Position numbers and translations under genes: made by a program
DNA from: Clostridium isatidis
Lineage (GTDB): Bacteria > Bacillota > Clostridia > Clostridiales > Clostridiaceae
Length of the DNA stretch: 64,000 nucleotides
Assembly: GCF_002285495.1 (NCBI RefSeq)
Contig: NZ_CP016786.1
Location: forward strand, 262,001-326,000
Direction of reading: 5' to 3'
Shown: positions 8,629 through 16,717 of the stretch, in pieces
How positions within the stretch are numbered: the first letter of the stretch is position 1
Layout: each line of letters starts with the position of its first letter
Notes under the pieces: model-generated
Seen by the model: the letters and a program-made list of their open reading frames with translations, nothing else
The model's database searches: none
What the model was told of the DNA's origin: nothing

Positions 8629-9063
8629 ATGAAATCATACATTGCTAAAGCGCAAGAAGTTGAAAGAAAATGGTATGTAGTTGATGCTGCTGGTAAACCA
8701 CTAGGAAGAGTTGCTAGCCAAGTTGCTTCAATTTTAAGAGGAAAAAATAAGCCAACATTTACACCAAATGTTGATTGCGGAGATTTCGTTATAGTAATCA
8801 ATGCAGAACAAGTTGTTTTAACTGGTAATAAGTTAGATCAAAAGATGATGAGAAAGCACAGTCTATATCCAGGTGGATTAAAGGAAACTCCATATAGAGA
8901 AGTGTTAGCTAAGAAGCCTGAATTCGCTTTCGAAGAAGCTGTAAGAAGAATGCTTCCAAGTGGCGTATTAGGAAGAAAGATGCTTAAAAAATTAAAAGTA
9001 TATAGAGGTGCTGAGCACGGACACGAAGCTCAAAAACCAGAAGTACTTGAATTAAAGTACTAA
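8629..9063 (+). CDS. rplM: 50S ribosomal protein L13
   Basis: 144-residue L13, an early 23S rRNA binder. It has the conserved WYVVDAAGKPLGRVAS and MLPSGVLGRKMLKKLKVYRG segments. GGGAGG lies just before ATG 8629. It forms a two-gene operon with rpsI behind its own strong promoter and leader. Confidence 0.97.
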   Translation: MKSYIAKAQEVERKWYVVDAAGKPLGRVASQVASILRGKNKPTFTPNVDCGDFVIVINAEQVVLTGNKLDQKMMRKHSLYPGGLKETPYREVLAKKPEFAFEEAVRRMLPSGVLGRKMLKKLKVYRGAEHGHEAQKPEVLELKY

Positions 9064-9091
9064 TAATACACGCTCGGGAGGAGGAATAGAA

Positions 9092-9484
9092 ATGTCAAAA
9101 GTTCAATACATGGGAACTGGAAGAAGAAAAAAATCAATTGCAAGAGTTAGACTAGTACCAGGAAGTGGTAGAGTTGTTATAAACAATAGAGAAATAGATC
9201 AATATTTCGGTTTAGAAACATTAAGAATGATTGTAAACCAACCATTAGTTTTAACAGGAACTAAGGATAAATTTGATGTTTTAGTTAATGTTCACGGTGG
9301 TGGATTCACAGGTCAAGCTGGAGCTATCAGACACGGAATAACAAGAGCATTAATTAAATCAGATGAAAGCTTAAAACCAGAATTAAAGAAAGCTGGATTT
9401 GTTACTAGAGACCCAAGAATGAAGGAAAGAAAGAAATACGGTCTTAAGAAAGCAAGAAGAGCTCCACAATTCTCAAAGAGATAG
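9092..9484 (+). CDS. rpsI: 30S ribosomal protein S9
   Basis: 130-residue S9, whose C-terminal tail contacts P-site tRNA. Conserved YMGTGRRKKSIARVRLVPG near the N-terminus and the C-terminal KKYGLKKARRAPQFSKR tail. GGGAGGAGG precedes the ATG. A strong hairpin follows and ends the operon. Confidence 0.97.
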   Translation: MSKVQYMGTGRRKKSIARVRLVPGSGRVVINNREIDQYFGLETLRMIVNQPLVLTGTKDKFDVLVNVHGGGFTGQAGAIRHGITRALIKSDESLKPELKKAGFVTRDPRMKERKKYGLKKARRAPQFSKR

Positions 9485-9495
9485 TATTTGGAACT

Positions 9496-9532
9496 CAAAA
9501 AACCCACAAACTTTATGTTTGCGGGTTTTTTA
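9496..9532. terminator. Bidirectional terminator between rpsI and adh
   Basis: Near-perfect stem AAAACCC-A-CAAAC with GTTTG-C-GGGTTTT around loop TTTAT (9498-9530), flanked by an A run on the left and a T run on the right, so it can terminate rpsI on the plus strand and the convergent dehydrogenase on the minus strand. Confidence 0.9.
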
Positions 9533-9534
9533 TT

Positions 9535-10596
9535 TTATTCAATTATTACTATAGGTTTAATTAGATCCTTTGGCTTATCTTTCATAAGCAATAAAGCTTC
9601 TTCTATATGTTCAAATCCATGGAATTTATGAGTTATTAATTTAGATGGTTGAATTCTCTTTGATAAAACTAATGATGCAAGTTTTTCCATTTTTAGTCTT
9701 CCACCAGGCATAAGTCCTCCAGCAATAGTCTTATGTCCCATACCACAGCCCCATTCAGCTCTAGGTATTAATACATTATCTCCTGATCCTAGATAATTAA
9801 CATTACCTATTCTCCCACCAGGTTTTAACATTTTAATTGCTTGTGCAAATGTTGTTTCTCCATCTCCACCAGCTATAATAACTCTATCTACACCTTTTCC
9901 GTTAGTTAATTTCATAACTTGCTCAACTATATCGCCATTTTTATAGTTTATTATTGCTGTAGCCCCAAATTCTTTAGCTAATTCTACACAATTTGGACGA
10001 GAGCCAACAGCAAATATTTCAGAAGCTCCTCTTATAGATGCTCCAGCAACAGACATTAGTCCAACGGGACCGATACCTATTACACATACAGTATCACCAA
10101 ATTGAACATCTGCTAATTCTACTCCATGTAATCCTGTAGGAACCATATCTGCTAACATAACAGCACTTTCTAAATCTAGTCCTTCTGGTAAGTGGGCTAA
10201 GTTTCCATCAGCATCATTTACGTGGAAGAACTCACCGAAAACCCCGTCTTTAAAATTAGAGAATTTCCATCCTGATAACATTCCACCTGAATGCATTGAA
10301 TAACCAGCTTGAGCTTCTAGAGTAGACCAATCAGGAGTAATGGCTGCAATAAGAACTCTATCTCCAGCTTTAAAGTCTTTAACTAAATTTCCTACCTCCA
10401 CAACTTCTCCTACAGCTTCATGGCCTAGTATCATATTATGTCTCTCTCCTATAGCACCTTCCCATACTGTGTGTATGTCAGAAGTACAAGGAGAAACGGC
10501 TAAAGGACGAACAATTGCATCTAAAGGACCACATACAGGACGATCCTTTTCAACCCAGCCTACCTTTCCTATTCCTAACATTGCAAAACCTTTCAT
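9535..10596 (-). CDS. adh: NADP-dependent secondary-alcohol (isopropanol) dehydrogenase
   Basis: 353-residue zinc-dependent medium-chain dehydrogenase very like the primary/secondary alcohol dehydrogenase of Clostridium beijerinckii, which reduces acetone to isopropanol with NADPH. Seen: zinc ligands C37 (VSPCTSD), H59 (LGHE) and the Asp of LADM near residue 150; nucleotide-binding GIGPVG; and the GSRP segment after the second strand, where Ser-Arg favours NADP. AGGGGTGAG precedes the ATG. It is a single gene convergent with rpsI, placed inside an otherwise conserved rpsI-to-cwlD neighbourhood, so it may be an insertion. Its physiological substrate is inferred. Confidence 0.9.
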   Translation of the reverse strand: MKGFAMLGIGKVGWVEKDRPVCGPLDAIVRPLAVSPCTSDIHTVWEGAIGERHNMILGHEAVGEVVEVGNLVKDFKAGDRVLIAAITPDWSTLEAQAGYSMHSGGMLSGWKFSNFKDGVFGEFFHVNDADGNLAHLPEGLDLESAVMLADMVPTGLHGVELADVQFGDTVCVIGIGPVGLMSVAGASIRGASEIFAVGSRPNCVELAKEFGATAIINYKNGDIVEQVMKLTNGKGVDRVIIAGGDGETTFAQAIKMLKPGGRIGNVNYLGSGDNVLIPRAEWGCGMGHKTIAGGLMPGGRLKMEKLASLVLSKRIQPSKLITHKFHGFEHIEEALLLMKDKPKDLIKPIVIIE

Positions 10597-10951
10597 AAAA
10601 ACTCACCCCTATATAAAATTCTATTTAAATAACAATATTATATTGTTAAAAAATAAACTATAATTATTAAGAAATAAGCATAAAAATAAATACATTAATA
10701 AAATACTAGATTTTCAATAATAATATTAGCATTAATTAGGACAGGCTATATAACTATTATAACGTTTACTAAATCTATCTTCAACAGTTTATGAAAATTT
10801 AACAATTATTAAATCTCTTATAAATATGTAGTCAATAATTTAACAATATTTATATAATGAAGGTTAAGCTATGTAGAAGGGATTTTTATAGATATATGCT
10901 ATAATATGACTATGTTCAAAAGAAACCACAATAATTTTAGGGGAGGTTATT
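10597..10951. other. AT-rich divergent intergenic region, adh / HAD
   Basis: 355 bases with no credible gene on either strand. It must contain the outward promoters of adh (minus) and the HAD gene (plus). A TATAAT at 10900-10905 suits the plus-strand gene but has no good -35 at the right distance. No clear operator or repeat was seen. Confidence 0.6.
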
Positions 10952-11614
10952 ATGAAGGGTGTAATTTTTGATTTTAATGGAACTATGCTTTTTGATTCTG
11001 ATAAGCAGGAAAAGGCATGGAGAATGTATATTAAAAAAATGATAGGAAGAGATGTTAGTGACGAAGAGTTTAAAGAAAGAGTTCATGGTAGAAATAACTC
11101 AGATATATTAGAATATTTTTCAGGTAAAAAATTAACTGAACAAGAAATAGATGAAATGGGTGAGGAAAAGGAAGTTATATATAGAAGATTATGTCTAGAG
11201 GATAAGGAAAATTTTAAGCTTGTAGAGGGAGTTGAAGAATTATTAAATTATTTAAAGGAAAACAATATTCCCTTTACTATAGCCACAGCTTCAGGAAGAA
11301 AAAATGTAGAATTTTTCTTTGAAAATTTAAATTTGGACAAATGGTTTAATCTTGAAAGAGTGGTTTATAGTGATGGAACTATAAAAGGAAAACCTAATCC
11401 AGATATATATTTAAAAGCTGCAGAAATAATAAATATGGCTCCAAAAGACTGCTTAGTATTTGAAGATGCTAAGTCAGGAATAATAGCAGCAGAAAGAGCT
11501 GGTATAGGAAAAATAATTGCTATAGCATCTACATCAGAACCAGAGTATTTTAATGATATAAAGGCTGTATCTAAGGTTATAAGAGATTTTACAGGATTTA
11601 AAGATTATATTTAA
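10952..11614 (+). CDS. HAD-family hydrolase, beta-phosphoglucomutase-like
   Basis: 220-residue HAD-superfamily phosphatase/mutase with an alpha-helical C1 cap (residues about 15-80). Motif I is DFNGTM (nucleophile D8), motif II FTIATAS, motif III Lys in GKPNPDIY, and motif IV LVFEDAKSGI. The second acidic residue of motif I, normally Asp and the general acid/base, is Asn here, so catalysis may be altered; similar DFNGT proteins occur in other Firmicutes. The substrate is unknown. GGGGAGG precedes ATG 10952. Confidence 0.85.
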   Translation: MKGVIFDFNGTMLFDSDKQEKAWRMYIKKMIGRDVSDEEFKERVHGRNNSDILEYFSGKKLTEQEIDEMGEEKEVIYRRLCLEDKENFKLVEGVEELLNYLKENNIPFTIATASGRKNVEFFFENLNLDKWFNLERVVYSDGTIKGKPNPDIYLKAAEIINMAPKDCLVFEDAKSGIIAAERAGIGKIIAIASTSEPEYFNDIKAVSKVIRDFTGFKDYI

Positions 11615-11710
11615 AGTAAGTATAAAGCTTTGTATTTTAAATAAATAAATTAGCTTCTTCTGGAGATAATAATTTTAGGCTATTTAAATAATTATCATGG
11701 AGGAAAACTA

Positions 11711-12397
11711 ATGAAAAAGTTAAAGACTGTATTATCGTTAACCTTATTATTTTTATTTTGTATTTTTCCAGTAAAAATAAATGCTGTAGAAAAGGAAGGA
11801 AAAATAATACTTATTGATCCAGGACATGGAGGAATAGATGGAGGGGCTTCAACTAAAAATGGTCCTTTAGAAAAGGATATAAACCTACAAATAAGCTTAA
11901 AATTAAGGGATGCTTTAGAAAATGAAGGCTATAAGGTATATTTAACAAGAGAAAGTGATGAAGGCTTATATTCTCAAGGAAAAACAGTAAGAGAAAAGAA
12001 GAGGGAAGATCTAAAAAGAAGAAGGGAAATGAAAAAAGAAACAAATTGTCATGTTTTTATTTCCATTCATCAGAATAAGTTTCCTCAAGCAAAATGCTAT
12101 GGAGCCCAAGTCTGGTATGCAGCTAATGATAAAAGTCAATTATTAGCTAACTTTGTACAAGAAGCTCTAAAGGAAACTATAAAAGATAATAATAAAAGAG
12201 TGTCAAAACCAGCAGGAGACGATTACTTAATATTAAGAGATGATTACGATGGAGCTTCAATTCTTATAGAATGTGGATTTCTATCAAATCCTGAAGAGGA
12301 AAAGAAACTTCAAACAGAAGAACATCAAAATTTAATAGTAAATGGAATTTCCTTAGGATTAGAAAGATATTTTGAGGAAATTGAGAAAAAAGCATAG
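11711..12397 (+). CDS. cwlD: N-acetylmuramoyl-L-alanine amidase, CwlD-like
   Basis: 228-residue exported amidase (Amidase_3). A signal peptide spans residues 1-25, then the zinc-site motifs LIDPGHGGIDGG (H39), the Glu of LEKDINLQ, the His of ISIHQN and the catalytic Glu of ILIECGFLSN. CwlD removes side chains from spore-cortex muramic acid so that muramic-delta-lactam can form, needed for germination. Its place downstream of rplM-rpsI is as in Bacillus, which supports CwlD over other amidases. GGAGG precedes the ATG. Confidence 0.88.
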   Translation: MKKLKTVLSLTLLFLFCIFPVKINAVEKEGKIILIDPGHGGIDGGASTKNGPLEKDINLQISLKLRDALENEGYKVYLTRESDEGLYSQGKTVREKKREDLKRRREMKKETNCHVFISIHQNKFPQAKCYGAQVWYAANDKSQLLANFVQEALKETIKDNNKRVSKPAGDDYLILRDDYDGASILIECGFLSNPEEEKKLQTEEHQNLIVNGISLGLERYFEEIEKKA

Positions 12398-12437
12398 CAA
12401 ATAAAAATCTAAATAATTTCCTAGGAAATACAATAAA

Positions 12438-12479
12438 AAGACAAGATTAATTAGCTTTAACAAATCTTGTCTTTTTTTA
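12438..12479 (+). terminator. Terminator after cwlD
   Basis: 11-bp perfect stem (AAGACAAGATT 12438-12448 with AATCTTGTCTT 12463-12473), 14-base loop, and a following run of seven or more T. Confidence 0.9.
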
Positions 12480-12593
12480 TATAATAATAAATTTTCTATT
12501 AGTTTCATTAAGAAGTGACTTTTGTAGAAATAAAAGTAATATTCCTGCTTTATGATAGTTATGAATTAATAAGTCTATATTTAACAATAAAAA

Positions 12594-12626
12594 AAGTAAT
12601 AATTCAGATAATCTGAATTATTACTT
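12594..12626 (-). terminator. Terminator of the YitT-family gene
   Basis: 15-bp perfect stem (12594-12608 with 12612-12626) around a 3-base loop. On the minus strand it is followed by a T run (the A run at 12588-12595 on the plus strand), so it terminates the leftward gene. Confidence 0.88.
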
Positions 12627-12645
12627 AAATTATGCATTTTATATT

Positions 12646-13506
12646 TTAAATTCCATAAAATCCTTTCCCATTAACTTCAGAAACATCAATAATTGTAATA
12701 AAGGCATTTGGATCTATCATTAATATCTTCCTCTTTAACTGTACCATTTGAGGAGTGGTTACAGCAACATAAAGCATCTTTTTAAGGTTATGAGTATATT
12801 CACCTTCAGCAATCAAGGAAGTAACTCCTCTATTCATATCTTTTATAACATATTTAATAATTTCTTCTTCCTTCTCAGTTAGAATTAATAAAAGTTTTTT
12901 GCTATTAAATCCACTAATAACTTTGTCTAAAACTGTAGCCTGTATATAAATAAATATCAAAGTATATAAGGCTTTTGAAGGGTTAAATATTATTGCAGCT
13001 AGAAGTATAATAAAGATATTAAAGGTAAAGCCTAACTTTCCAATTTCTAAATTAGAGTTTCTTTTTCTTAGGATCATTGATACTATATCAATACCACCAG
13101 TAGAGCCGTTTCTCGAAAAAACTAATCCATAGCCTAATCCGCATAATACTCCACCATAGATACAGTAAAGTAATGTATCATCTAGTTTAAAGAAGTCTGG
13201 TATATTATTTGTTAATACAAGAAATAGCGATGAAGCTGACATACCTATAGTTGTGTAAATGGTGAATCTTTTGCTTAACAACTTATAGCTTAAGATTATT
13301 AAAGGTATATTTATAAGAAAGGTAGAAATACCAGATGGTATATTAAATAAATATTGCAAAATAAGGGCTATACCAGTTACTCCACCACTTAAAAGTTCTG
13401 CATTTACAAGAAAAATATTAACACCAGCTGAGGCTATAAAACAGCCTAGGGTAATGAGTATAAAGTCTATAATCATATGATTATTAATCTTAAATTTCAT
13501 TAACAT
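12646..13506 (-). CDS. YitT-family membrane protein (DUF161/DUF2179)
   Basis: 286-residue integral membrane protein: about five or six hydrophobic helices in the first 190 residues, with the conserved VFSRNGSTGGIDIVSMILRK loop, then a soluble C-terminal DUF2179-type domain (EEEIIKYVIKDMNRGVTSL). The physiological function of the family is not established. The frame is open 13 codons further upstream, but the ATG at 13506 has AGAGG seven bases before it and gives MLMKFKINNHMI. It is divergent from the response-regulator gene. Confidence 0.85.
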   Translation of the reverse strand: MLMKFKINNHMIIDFILITLGCFIASAGVNIFLVNAELLSGGVTGIALILQYLFNIPSGISTFLINIPLIILSYKLLSKRFTIYTTIGMSASSLFLVLTNNIPDFFKLDDTLLYCIYGGVLCGLGYGLVFSRNGSTGGIDIVSMILRKRNSNLEIGKLGFTFNIFIILLAAIIFNPSKALYTLIFIYIQATVLDKVISGFNSKKLLLILTEKEEEIIKYVIKDMNRGVTSLIAEGEYTHNLKKMLYVAVTTPQMVQLKRKILMIDPNAFITIIDVSEVNGKGFYGI

Positions 13507-13704
13507 ATCAATTCCTCTATTTCTCTGTTGATGTACATAAAGCATTATATATCAAATATAAAAATATGTTAATAAAAAATTATAAATTTATATTTATATA
13601 TTAATAAAATTGTAATTATTGCCCTTAGCAAATTGACATAATATAAGCTATTATATTTATAGAACGCTATATTAATAAAATAATATACTTAAGAGGTGAA
13701 TAAT

Positions 13705-14394
13705 ATGTTTAACGTTTTAGTTGTAGATGATGAAAGAGAAATAAGAGATGCAATTGAAATATATTTAAGAGGAGAAGGAATAAAAGTATTTAAGGCAGGA
13801 GATGGGGTAGAAGCTCTAGAAATATTAGAGAGAGAAAAGGTACATCTTATAATTTTAGATATAATGATGCCTAAAATGGATGGGATACAAACCTGTTTAA
13901 AAATAAGAGAAAAAAGAAATTTACCTATAATAATGCTTTCAGCTAAAGGAGAAGATAGTGACAAAATATTAGGATTAAATGTTGGGGCAGATGATTACAT
14001 AGCAAAGCCATTTAATAATTTAGAGCTTGTAGCAAGGGTAAAATCACAGCTTAGAAGATATGAAAAGCCTTTAGAAATAGAGGGAGAAAATAAAGACGTA
14101 ATAACAGTAAGAGATCTTGTAATAAATAATAAAGAAAAAACTGTCTATTTAAGAGGAGAAGAGATAAAAGTTACAGCAACGGAATTTAAAATATTAAAAT
14201 TATTGGCTTCTAATTTAGGAAAGGTTTTTTCAATTAAGGAAATTTATGAAAGAGTATGGGAAGAGCCTTTTTATAGAAGTGAAAATACAGTAACTGTCCA
14301 TATAAGAAGAATAAGAGAAAAAATTGAAATAAATACAAAAGATCCAGAATATATAAAGGTTGTTTGGGGAGTTGGATATAAAATTGAAAAGTAA
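13705..14394 (+). CDS. OmpR/PhoB-type response regulator
   Basis: 229 residues. Receiver domain (1-120) with acidic pair DD (8-9), phospho-acceptor D52 in IILDIMMPKMDG, switch Ser in IIMLSAK and Lys in IAKPFNN; a C-terminal winged-helix DNA-binding domain follows (FKILKLLASNLGKVFS, ENTVTVHIRRIREK). It resembles VanR-type regulators. ATG 13705 is preferred to a GTG at 13696 because AGAGGTG lies six bases before it. A TTGACA at 13633 may be part of its promoter. It overlaps the downstream kinase gene. Confidence 0.9.
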   Translation: MFNVLVVDDEREIRDAIEIYLRGEGIKVFKAGDGVEALEILEREKVHLIILDIMMPKMDGIQTCLKIREKRNLPIIMLSAKGEDSDKILGLNVGADDYIAKPFNNLELVARVKSQLRRYEKPLEIEGENKDVITVRDLVINNKEKTVYLRGEEIKVTATEFKILKLLASNLGKVFSIKEIYERVWEEPFYRSENTVTVHIRRIREKIEINTKDPEYIKVVWGVGYKIEK

Positions 14395-16156
14395 GATAAA
14401 AAATTATTTAACTGGTATATGGGGAATAGAAATACTAATTTTTCTATTTTTAGTTCCAACAATATTTATAGGTTATTATCAAGCTCTTAATAATGAATTT
14501 GTGGAAATTGGAGCAGGAACTTTTGATGCATTATTAAATAAAGAAAAATATATTAAGGGAATGATATATTACGAAAGCAAAGATATTTCTGAATATATAT
14601 ATGCAAATACAAATAATCTTGAAGATATAAGTGATATAAAATATGATAACGAAAGATTTATAGGTCCTTCAAATTATAGCAATATCTTTTATATATTAAT
14701 CAACAAAAAAACGGGAGAATACACAACAAATGACCAGGATTTATTTGAAAGCATACCTTATGAAAGTAAAACAAGAGAAGAAGTAGAAAAAAAGACAGAG
14801 GAGTATTTAAAAGAGTATGACTTTGTATCAGTAAAAATAGATAATGAAAAAATTAATAATTATTATGTAAAAATAAACTCAGATAATTTAAAAAAGGGAA
14901 ATATAGAAGATTATATTGAAATATATTATAGACATCCATCAGTATATTTTTATCTTATAAAAACAGAATCAATTACTGCAAAGGTTCTTATTGGAGCTAC
15001 AATATTAACTTTAATATTGTTTTTAAAACTTGTTGTAAATTTATTATTTTATAGAAAGAACCTTCATTTAGAAATAAGAGTATTTAAAAATCTGTTTTAT
15101 GTTTTAAAATATGGATTAAAATATAAAAATACAAGGAACAAAATATTACTATCCTTTGGAATAGCTATAGGAGTTATATTAATTTATTTATATTTAGTTG
15201 CAGGAATAAGAAATGAAAATATATTAGTTACATTTCTTACTAGATATCCCTTTAAAGGAACATTAATATTAATTCTTATTCCATTAGGAACTGTTTTATA
15301 TTCCTTAAAGAAAAGCTTGGATATATCAATAATAAATGATGGCTTAAAAAAGATAAATTCAGGAGATTTTGATTATACCCTTGATGATATAGGAGAAAGA
15401 GAAGTAAGGGAACTAGTAGAGAATATAAATAAAATAAAAACTGGATATAAAATAGCTTTAAATGAACAAGTTAGAAATGAAAAAATAAAAACTGAATTAA
15501 TTTCAAGCGTATCCCATGATTTAAAGACACCCCTTACGTCAATAATTAATTATGTCAATATACTAAATAATAAAAATATAACAGAACAAGAAAGAATAGA
15601 TTACTTAAGAATATTAGAAAAAAACTCAAGGAGATTGCAATCATTAATAGAAGATTTGTTTGAAGTTTCAAAATTAAATAGTGGAAAAATGAAGATTGAA
15701 AAATCAAAATTAGATATAATTTCATTAATATATCAAGGGGTTGGGGAATATTCTAGCTTATATGAAGAAAAAAATATAGAATTTAAAGTGAATTCTAATG
15801 CAGAAGAAATATTTGTAGATTTAGATGGAAAACTAATATCTAGAGTGTTTGAAAATATAATAGTAAATGCATTAAAATATTCATTAGCCAATACAAGAGT
15901 ATATATTGATGTAATTGACAAAGAAAATGCAGTAGAAGTAGTTTTTAAAAATATTGCTAATTATGAAATGAATTTTAATGCTGAAGAAATGTTTGAAAGA
16001 TTTGCAAGAGCTGATAAGTCTAGAAATTCTTCTGTAGAAGGTTCTGGTTTAGGCTTAGCAATATCAAAAAGCATAGTTGAACTTCATAATGGAAGTATTA
16101 ATATAGAAGTTGAGGGAGATATGTTTAAAATATTTATTATCTTGCCAAAACAATAA
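14384..16156 (+). CDS. Sensor histidine kinase
   Basis: About 590 residues. N-terminal membrane helix, an extracellular region of about 160 residues, then a cluster of three more hydrophobic segments (about 195-300), HAMP-like linker, HisKA box SVSHDLKTPLTSIINYV (His near 377) and an ATPase domain with N-box NALKYS and G-box GSGLGLAISKSIVELHNG. Partner of the overlapping response regulator; the signal is unknown. All possible starts are TTG (14360, 14372, 14384); 14384 is taken as the best spaced from GGGGAG, but this is uncertain. Confidence 0.85.
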   Translation: MKSKIKNYLTGIWGIEILIFLFLVPTIFIGYYQALNNEFVEIGAGTFDALLNKEKYIKGMIYYESKDISEYIYANTNNLEDISDIKYDNERFIGPSNYSNIFYILINKKTGEYTTNDQDLFESIPYESKTREEVEKKTEEYLKEYDFVSVKIDNEKINNYYVKINSDNLKKGNIEDYIEIYYRHPSVYFYLIKTESITAKVLIGATILTLILFLKLVVNLLFYRKNLHLEIRVFKNLFYVLKYGLKYKNTRNKILLSFGIAIGVILIYLYLVAGIRNENILVTFLTRYPFKGTLILILIPLGTVLYSLKKSLDISIINDGLKKINSGDFDYTLDDIGEREVRELVENINKIKTGYKIALNEQVRNEKIKTELISSVSHDLKTPLTSIINYVNILNNKNITEQERIDYLRILEKNSRRLQSLIEDLFEVSKLNSGKMKIEKSKLDIISLIYQGVGEYSSLYEEKNIEFKVNSNAEEIFVDLDGKLISRVFENIIVNALKYSLANTRVYIDVIDKENAVEVVFKNIANYEMNFNAEEMFERFARADKSRNSSVEGSGLGLAISKSIVELHNGSINIEVEGDMFKIFIILPKQ

Positions 16157-16171
16157 AAAGGAGGAAAGAAT

Positions 16172-16546
16172 ATGGCAGTATTATTTATAGAATATCCAAA
16201 ATGCACAACATGTAAAAAAGCAAAAAAGTTTTTACAAGAAAATAATATAGAATTTATAGATAGAAATATATCAGAGGAAAATCCAACAAGAGAAGAGTTA
16301 AAAGATTGGTTGAATAAAAGTGGTCTTAAAATAAATAAATTTTTTAATACTTCAGGGGTATTATATAGAGAAATGCAGTTAAAAGATAAAGTAAAAACCC
16401 TTGGAGAAGAAGAATTACTTGATATACTATCATCAAATGGAATGTTAGTAAAAAGACCTATAATAGTTAATGGTGATACAGTATTAGTTGGTTTTAAAGA
16501 AGAAGAATGGAAAGAAAGATTAGTAAAAGATAAAAATTATCAATAA
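16172..16546 (+). CDS. ArsC/Spx-family protein
   Basis: 124-residue thioredoxin-fold protein of the arsenate reductase/Spx/YffB group. N-terminal VLFIEYPKCTTCKKAKKFL gives a CxxC pair (C11, C14), and the conserved Arg lies in LVKRPIIVNG. Spx binds RNA polymerase alpha and ArsC reduces arsenate; the sequence alone does not decide between them. The GFKEEEWKERL end is typical of clostridial arsenate-reductase-family proteins of unproven function. AAAGGAGG precedes ATG, 15 bases after the kinase stop, so it may belong to the same transcript. Confidence 0.8.
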   Translation: MAVLFIEYPKCTTCKKAKKFLQENNIEFIDRNISEENPTREELKDWLNKSGLKINKFFNTSGVLYREMQLKDKVKTLGEEELLDILSSNGMLVKRPIIVNGDTVLVGFKEEEWKERLVKDKNYQ

Positions 16547-16560
16547 GTAATAATGAAAGG

Positions 16561-16598
16561 GAAATGGAGATATTTATTAATATCTCCATTTCTTTTTA
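16561..16598 (+). terminator. Terminator after the ArsC-like gene
   Basis: 11-bp stem AAATGGAGATA (16562-16572) with TATCTCCATTT (16581-16591), 8-base loop, followed by CTTTTT. Confidence 0.9.
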
Positions 16599-16619
16599 TA
16601 TTGGGATAATTTATCATGT

Positions 16620-16648
16620 TTTACAAGAGGGAAAAATCAAACTATAAT
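16620..16648 (+). promoter_or_regulatory. Promoter of nrdAB
   Basis: TTTACA (16620-16625), 17-base spacer, perfect TATAAT (16643-16648). The -10 overlaps the first NrdR box, so NrdR binding would block RNA polymerase. Confidence 0.85.
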
Positions 16649-16706
16649 AACAATATGTTGTGTGAGAATTGTGGATGAAATTAGAGAGATATACTATATA
16701 TTGTGG
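16648..16706 (+). promoter_or_regulatory. Two NrdR boxes upstream of nrdA
   Basis: Box 1 (16648-16663, TAACAATATGTTGTGT) and box 2 (16691-16706, ATACTATATATTGTGG) match the known NrdR consensus acaCwAtATaTwGtgt at 13 and 14 of 16 positions. Their starts are 43 bases apart, about four helical turns, the integral-turn spacing usual for NrdR. Box 2 runs into the nrdA ribosome binding site. NrdR, an ATP/dATP-sensing repressor of ribonucleotide reductase genes, is expected to control this operon. Confidence 0.85.
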
Positions 16707-16717
16707 GAGGAATTGTA

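Noticed and set aside
10340..10663. 107-codon plus-strand frame at the adh start
   Set aside because: Antisense to the dehydrogenase with no recognisable features.
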